NCBI RefSeq assembly: GCF_000411555.1
Contig: NZ_KE150486.1
Location: 434,001 to 498,000, forward strand
Direction: 5' to 3'
DNA: 64,000 nucleotides
From: Atopobium sp. oral taxon 199 str. F0494
GTDB taxonomy: Bacteria > Actinomycetota > Coriobacteriia > Coriobacteriales > Atopobiaceae
A program made the position numbers and the translations under genes. The notes under the pieces were generated by a model that saw only the letters and a program-made list of their open reading frames with translations, was not told the origin of the DNA and ran no database searches. Below, one piece after another: positions 60,345 through 64,000 of this stretch. How positions within the stretch are numbered: position 1 is the stretch's first letter; each line of letters starts with the position of its first letter.

Positions 60345-61586
60345 TCAGAAACAAAACGATGCGGCGGCAAGATCTGTATGGAACGCCTTAAGCTCGCGAG
60401 GCGGTTTATAGGAGGGGCACTGTTTGAAATCCTGATACTCTACATGCGCCACCAAATCATCGATCATTGCCTGATGGTCGAAAGAATCCCAGGCTTTTAG
60501 AACTTCACGCAGGCGGGCATGAGTTTCAGGGCGCCGAGGCATAAAGAGCGTGCAGCAATCATCTGCAGCCTGAGCGGAAATATCAAAGGTCCCAATTGCT
60601 TGCGCACGTCTGATAATCTCCTGCTTATCGGAACCGATAAGAGGACGAAGAACAGGAATGGAGACAGCCTCGTTAACCGCAGCGATATTATCAAGCGTCT
60701 GTGAAGCCACCTGGCCGAGCGACTCACCTGTTACCAGCGCTTTTGCGCCTTCAAGCTGAGCAATTCGTTCAGACACCTGATACATGACGCGGCGATACAT
60801 AATGATACGAAGGCTCTGAGGAACACTCAGAGAGATTTCACGTTGCCGCTCACCAAACGGCACGACATACAGCCGTCCTATTACACCCGATGGCTCTAAC
60901 GCCTCAATGATATCCCGACAGAGATACTCGCTGGTATCCGCTGTCATAGGACGACCTGAAAAGTGTACCGAAACAACCGTAGCGCCGCGGCGACCCACCA
61001 TCCAGGTAGCAACCGGCGAGTCAATGCCACTTGAAAGAAGCGACACCACTTTGCCCGCAGTTCCTACAGGAAGACCACCCGCGCCGACAATCGAAGCGGC
61101 GTATACATAGGTATTGCCCTGGATGACGTGAACAACAACTGTTACGTCAGGCTTGTGCATGGCGACCGTCTTATAAGGAAAGTGTCTGCATAACACAGAA
61201 CCGACCATACGATTTAAATCAATGGAATGAACGGGATAGTCGGTAGCGGAGCGGCGCGCATGCACCTTGAACGTATCAAACTCTCCCGCCTCAGCAAGGA
61301 CGTCAACAGAGGCTTTATAAAACTCTTCTTCCTCTAAGCCGCAGCGATAGGCTAAAGAAACGCGGGCTACACCGGGAACTTGAGCGATGGTCTGCTGCAA
61401 TTCTTTAGTAGCCTGTCGATCTTTCGTCCTTACGATAACATAGCCGGAAATGCGAGAGACCTCCATGACCGGAAAGTCACGAAGGGCTCTTCTCAGATTT
61501 TCTACCAGCTGATTTTCAAAGGTTGAGCGATTTTTGCCTTTCAGTCCAATTTCATGATAGTGAACAAGGCATATTCTTTCGGACAT
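60345..61586 (-). CDS. thiI: tRNA 4-thiouridine synthase ThiI
   Basis: ThiI makes 4-thiouridine at position 8 of tRNA and can supply sulfur for thiamine. The N-terminal ferredoxin-like and THUMP region (VHYHEIGLKGKNRSTFENQL) is followed by a PP-loop ATP pyrophosphatase domain (VVSLLSSGIDSPVATWMVGR). The motif reads SSGIDS rather than the more usual SGGxDS. There is no C-terminal rhodanese domain, so the sulfur donor acts directly, as in many short ThiI proteins. The length is 413 residues. It lies 3 bases downstream of rpoZ. Confidence 0.93.
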   Translation of the reverse strand: MSERICLVHYHEIGLKGKNRSTFENQLVENLRRALRDFPVMEVSRISGYVIVRTKDRQATKELQQTIAQVPGVARVSLAYRCGLEEEEFYKASVDVLAEAGEFDTFKVHARRSATDYPVHSIDLNRMVGSVLCRHFPYKTVAMHKPDVTVVVHVIQGNTYVYAASIVGAGGLPVGTAGKVVSLLSSGIDSPVATWMVGRRGATVVSVHFSGRPMTADTSEYLCRDIIEALEPSGVIGRLYVVPFGERQREISLSVPQSLRIIMYRRVMYQVSERIAQLEGAKALVTGESLGQVASQTLDNIAAVNEAVSIPVLRPLIGSDKQEIIRRAQAIGTFDISAQAADDCCTLFMPRRPETHARLREVLKAWDSFDHQAMIDDLVAHVEYQDFKQCPSYKPPRELKAFHTDLAAASFCF

Positions 61587-61589
61587 ACT

Positions 61590-61874
61590 CTAAACTTCGA
61601 TGGTATTCTCGCCCTTGATGGCATCATCAAAGGAATCTTTTTCAAAGCTCAAGGTACCGTCGTTGACCTCATCCATCGCAACGGAAATGGAATCCTTGCC
61701 GGACACAACCGTTGTAATGTCATCAAAATCCTGGACAGCGATAACGCGCAGGTGCTGGCCATGAAGCATATTATTGATATCGCATGCACGCTTTGAAGCG
61801 ATAGAGCACAAAAGGAATGGATTGTGCTCAGTCTTTGCAAGCAGCGAATCGATTTCAGGCTTGATTACGGACAT
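61590..61874 (-). CDS. rpoZ: RNA polymerase omega subunit
   Basis: Omega is the smallest core subunit and helps RNA polymerase assembly. MSVIKPEIDSLLAKTEHNPF and CSIASKRACDINNMLHGQ match the family, in which a K-R-A-x-x-I-N motif is conserved. The ATG at 61874 gives 94 residues and overlaps gmk by 20 bases. AAGGGT upstream can serve as ribosome binding site. The gmk-rpoZ pair is widely conserved. Confidence 0.92.
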   Translation of the reverse strand: MSVIKPEIDSLLAKTEHNPFLLCSIASKRACDINNMLHGQHLRVIAVQDFDDITTVVSGKDSISVAMDEVNDGTLSFEKDSFDDAIKGENTIEV

Positions 61875-62454
61875 CTTTTGTAGACCCTTCATCCGATTCA
61901 TACATATCAAATACAGCCTCAAGCTTGCGAAGCGCATCGTCAAGGCTGTCATTTACTATACGGACATCATAGCTGTCCGCAAACTCCATCTCACGCTTTG
62001 CGTTCGCAAGCCGTGTCTGGATGGTCTTCTCGTCTTCCGTACCACGACCCCGAAGACGAGCTTCAAGCACCTCAAACGAGGGGGGCTCGATAAAAACGAG
62101 GACCGCGTCGGGGTTGTTGCGTCGGACCTGCAGGCCACCCTGCACATCAATCTCAAGAACAACCGACAGACCACGCGCGAGAAGACGCTCGACTTCAGAG
62201 GTAAGCGTGCCATAACGGTGTCCATGCACCTGAGCCCACTCGTAAAAGCCGCCCTTCCGCACAAGGTCCTCAAACGCCTCTTCGGAAAGAAAATGATACG
62301 AAACGCCGTCGCGTTCCCCTTCGCGAGGAGAACGCGTTGTAGCTGAAACCGTCAGGCCCAGGTTTGGCCGCTCTTCACGAAGACGTGAAACGAGCGTGCC
62401 TTTGCCAACGCCTGACGGTCCAGAAACAACAAAAAGTTTAGCGGAGCGAGTCAC
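61855..62454 (-). CDS. gmk: guanylate kinase
   Basis: Gmk phosphorylates GMP and dGMP. The P-loop VVSGPSGVGKGTLVSRL is near residue 9, and LTVSATTRSPREGERDGVSY and YEWAQVHGHRYGT are the GMP-binding segments. The start is GTG at 62454, directly after the mihF stop. The length is 199 residues. The mihF-gmk-rpoZ order is typical of actinobacteria. Confidence 0.95.
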   Translation of the reverse strand: MTRSAKLFVVSGPSGVGKGTLVSRLREERPNLGLTVSATTRSPREGERDGVSYHFLSEEAFEDLVRKGGFYEWAQVHGHRYGTLTSEVERLLARGLSVVLEIDVQGGLQVRRNNPDAVLVFIEPPSFEVLEARLRGRGTEDEKTIQTRLANAKREMEFADSYDVRIVNDSLDDALRKLEAVFDMYESDEGSTKDVRNQA

Positions 62455-62763
62455 TTACTTGGAAAGCGTCTCAAGAAGCTGCTCGCGCTGACGAGCGCCG
62501 AGGCCCTTAACACGGCGGGTTGAGGAAATACCAAGCTCAGCCATGACCTTAGCAGCCTTAGCCTTGCCGTAACCAGGCAAAGACTCAATCAAAGCGGAAA
62601 CACGCATACGCTCAGCGATAGCGTCATTGGAATCAAGAACTTCCTTGAGTGAAACCTCGCCGTTCTTGACCTTCTCACGAAGCTCCGCGCGAGCGTGACG
62701 AGCCTCTGCAGCTTTCTCGAGTGCTGCCTTGCGCTGCTCAGGAGTAAGGTTAGGTAGTGCCAT
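62455..62763 (-). CDS. mihF: integration host factor, actinobacterial type (mIHF)
   Basis: mIHF is the DNA-bending nucleoid protein of Actinomycetota, unrelated to the proteobacterial IHF. MALPNLTPEQRKAALEKAAE, ARHARAELREKVKNGEVSL and a helix-hairpin-helix region LPGYGKAKAAKVMAELGIS are characteristic. The ATG at 62763 has GGAGGAAT upstream, giving 102 residues. It is one of the better signs that the host is an actinobacterium. gmk follows without a gap. Confidence 0.93.
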   Translation of the reverse strand: MALPNLTPEQRKAALEKAAEARHARAELREKVKNGEVSLKEVLDSNDAIAERMRVSALIESLPGYGKAKAAKVMAELGISSTRRVKGLGARQREQLLETLSK

Positions 62764-62840
62764 TATTCCTCCAAACATCGGTACTTCATTGGTATAAGTA
62801 CGCGAACAATATTTCGTGCCGTAGGCACAATCAACGAACT

Positions 62841-62868
62841 AGTATGCCAAACATCAGCGGTTTTACAA
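62841..62868 (-). promoter_or_regulatory. mihF promoter
   Basis: On the minus strand TTGTAA (62863-62868), a 16-base spacer and CATACT (62841-62846) form a promoter with a TGG before the -10. It lies about 80 bases upstream of the mihF ATG. The rest of the 257-base gap to pyrF is AT-rich, and I see no gene in it. Confidence 0.55.
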
Positions 62869-63020
62869 GGGGGTACAGAGCATTTTCCCTTAAAACGTCA
62901 CTATTTTTGCATATTTGCACGGCAAACTCAATCAGATTTCTTGAAAAAAAGAATAGTCGACCAGCACTTATTTAAAATAGTGAAGAAATGAAGCCATTTA
63001 TGTAGAAAACTGCACAAAAC

Positions 63021-63755
63021 TCAATTTGCAAGCTCCTCAACAATTTCTTCAAAAATGGCAAGCGGATCGACGGCAGCGGTAATCGGTCGTCCAATGACCA
63101 ATTTTGACGCGCCGGCATCAAGGGCCGCTGCGGGAGTCGCTACCCGCTGCTGATCGCCTTTCTCACAGCCCAAAGGACGAATGCCTGGTGTAATAATTAA
63201 AGCGTCAGGACCAAGAAGTGTACGCATAGAGCTTGCCTCCTGCGGTGAACACACAAGTCCATCGGCACCCGCATCGTAGGAAAGGCGTGCGAGGCGCGCG
63301 ACTTCATCGGGAACACCTCCCGCAACGCCAATGGAATGCAGGCTTTCTTCATTCATGCTCGTAAGAACTGAAATAGCAACAAGCTTGGTGCGCCTGCTTT
63401 CGTCCAAACCCAGCAGTTTTACAGCCTCCTCTGCGCCGGCTCGCCCTTCGGAAATCATCGAGGCACCGCCAAGAGCGTGAATGGACAGGATATCGGCTCC
63501 AGACAGTGCCGCAGAACACGCGGCGCCATGAATCTGAAACGGAATATCGTGCACTTTGAGGTCAAGAAAAACATTAAAACCCCGGTTTTTCATCTGTGTA
63601 ACAATACTTGGCCCGTAGCGATAAAAAAGCGTCATGCCGACCTTGACCCAGGTAGCATGGCCAGCGAGAAGGTCGGTGAGCTCCAGAGCTCTTTCACGGT
63701 CACAGTCAAGAGCGACGATAATGGCGTCGCGCGCGCAGGCATCATTTTTTAGCAT
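63021..63755 (-). CDS. pyrF: orotidine 5'-phosphate decarboxylase
   Basis: PyrF makes UMP from OMP. The barrel motifs are present: IIVALDCDRERALEL, FLDLKVHDIPFQI with the catalytic Asp-Lys pair, and LIITPGIRPLG near the phosphate site. The length of 244 residues is normal. It overlaps the end of pyrD by 7 bases. PyrH at 5159 uses its product. Confidence 0.95.
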   Translation of the reverse strand: MLKNDACARDAIIVALDCDRERALELTDLLAGHATWVKVGMTLFYRYGPSIVTQMKNRGFNVFLDLKVHDIPFQIHGAACSAALSGADILSIHALGGASMISEGRAGAEEAVKLLGLDESRRTKLVAISVLTSMNEESLHSIGVAGGVPDEVARLARLSYDAGADGLVCSPQEASSMRTLLGPDALIITPGIRPLGCEKGDQQRVATPAAALDAGASKLVIGRPITAAVDPLAIFEEIVEELAN

Positions 63756-64000
63756 TCAAACGCTCCAACCAACTCAGCAATGTCAGATACGCCCTGAGAC
63801 TCAGCCCACTCGGTAAGCTCCGAAAGGATTCGAGGGGCACTCATGGGGTCATACAGGTTCGCAGAGCCTACAGAAACAGCCGTAGCGCCTGCCAGAATGA
63901 ACTCAGCGGCATCTTCGCCAGTCTCTATGCCGCCTACGCCGCAAAGAGGAATCTGCACCGCCTGCGCGCATTCCCACACCATGCGCACGGCAACGTTATG
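63749..64000 (-). CDS. pyrD: dihydroorotate dehydrogenase PyrD (C-terminal part)
   Basis: This is the C-terminal 83 residues of PyrD, probably the class 1B, NAD-linked type. VRMVWECAQAVQIPLCGVGG, TGEDAAEFILAGATAVSVGS and ANLY are the typical FMN-phosphate-binding region. The reading frame is open to the window edge. pyrF follows with a 7-base overlap, and pyrK is presumably upstream outside the window. Confidence 0.9.
   Translation of the reverse strand, partial: HNVAVRMVWECAQAVQIPLCGVGGIETGEDAAEFILAGATAVSVGSANLYDPMSAPRILSELTEWAESQGVSDIAELVGAFEC

Larger units (their letters stand above)
988..63674. repeat. dispersed CGAGAAGNNC motif, candidate DNA uptake or recombination signal
   Basis: By eye I found about 65 copies of CGAGAAG on both strands, 53 of which have C three bases further on. 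Plus-orientation copies start at 988, 2599, 4106, 8530, 14702, 15129, 16658, 19469, 26130, 26528, 31415, 34908, 35350, 36335, 36410, 37225, 38427, 40457, 44385, 46891, 46937, 48352, 51541, 53324, 55044, 56097, 58593 and 63665. Minus-orientation copies (first base of CTTCTCG) are at 2254, 8720, 11323, 12945, 15445, 15789, 16440, 17397, 18189, 21780, 25727, 33487, 34931, 38885, 40292, 42950, 43965, 46754, 50263, 51360, 53520, 54715, 56047, 59654 and 62036. They fall in different codon frames and also in gaps (14702, 21780, 35350, 50263). The function is inferred from density and pattern only. Confidence 0.65.

Noticed and set aside
988-63674. Restriction-modification target as explanation for the CGAGAAGNNC excess
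   Set aside because: Target sites of restriction enzymes are normally avoided rather than enriched, and no restriction or methylase gene is in the window.
1-64000. Insertion sequences, prophage, CRISPR arrays, tRNA genes
   Set aside because: I saw no transposase, phage gene, spaced direct-repeat array or tRNA fold. The content is conserved chromosomal core throughout.

Overview
The window looks like part of the core chromosome of an actinobacterium of the class Coriobacteriia, probably near Atopobiaceae. This is an inference from gene content. It has an actinobacterial-type integration host factor (mIHF), moderate GC, RNase Y and RNase J together, a LexA/LysM-protein SOS pair and a SpoVS-type domain. 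No rRNA was available to test the assignment. I saw no tRNA, rRNA, transposase, prophage or CRISPR array. Coding density is very high. All genes lie on the minus strand except lexA, its downstream acyltransferase-like gene, and rpsT.

Layout from left to right (most operons read right to left):
- 1-7754: rpsB-tsf, then pyrH-frr-uppS-cdsA-dxr-rseP-ispG (translation, UMP kinase, undecaprenyl and isoprenoid synthesis, phospholipid, membrane protease).
- 7923-13139: yraN-comM-dprA-trmFO-xer, mixing DNA processing, tRNA modification and recombination.
- 13340-20216: rnhB, rplS, dgt, ppdK and an NCS2 purine permease.
- 20281-24664: dut, nrdR, a LysM protein divergent from lexA across four LexA-like boxes, an acyltransferase-like membrane protein, and hflX.
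- 24651-32113: miaA, a SpoVS-MiaB fusion, an unidentified GHKL ATPase, RNase Y with a structured leader, then recX-recA.
- 32342-41155: cinA C-terminal domain, pgsA, rimO, yajQ, a RodZ-like protein, ftsK and rnj.
- 41441-44023: pnp and rpsO.
- 44148-55578: recO, era, dgkA, ybeY, phoH, mtaB, dnaJ, a membrane DnaJ, hemW, dus and lepA.
- 55686-64000: rpsT (plus strand), holA, comEC, comEA, thiI, rpoZ, gmk, mihF, pyrF and pyrD.

The most surprising signal is not a gene. The heptamer CGAGAAG (or CTTCTCG) occurs about 65 times by my count, against about 8 expected by chance. About 53 copies extend to CGAGAAGNNC, against about 2 expected. The 53 are split almost evenly between strands (28 and 25), lie in all reading frames and also in non-coding DNA, and average about one per 1.2 kb. 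One copy forms an inverted pair in a hairpin at 35343-35372. This density, balance and arrangement resemble the DNA uptake sequences of Pasteurellaceae and Neisseriaceae. The window also encodes DprA, ComM, ComEA, ComEC and RecA. I propose a candidate uptake or recombination signal in an actinobacterium, to be tested genome-wide.

Other points worth a second look are the SpoVS-MiaB fusion, a three-way-junction leader RNA in front of RNase Y, the GHKL ATPase between them, an insertion in the site-2 protease, a four-unit 11-bp repeat array upstream of yraN-comM-dprA, and several perfect palindromes.
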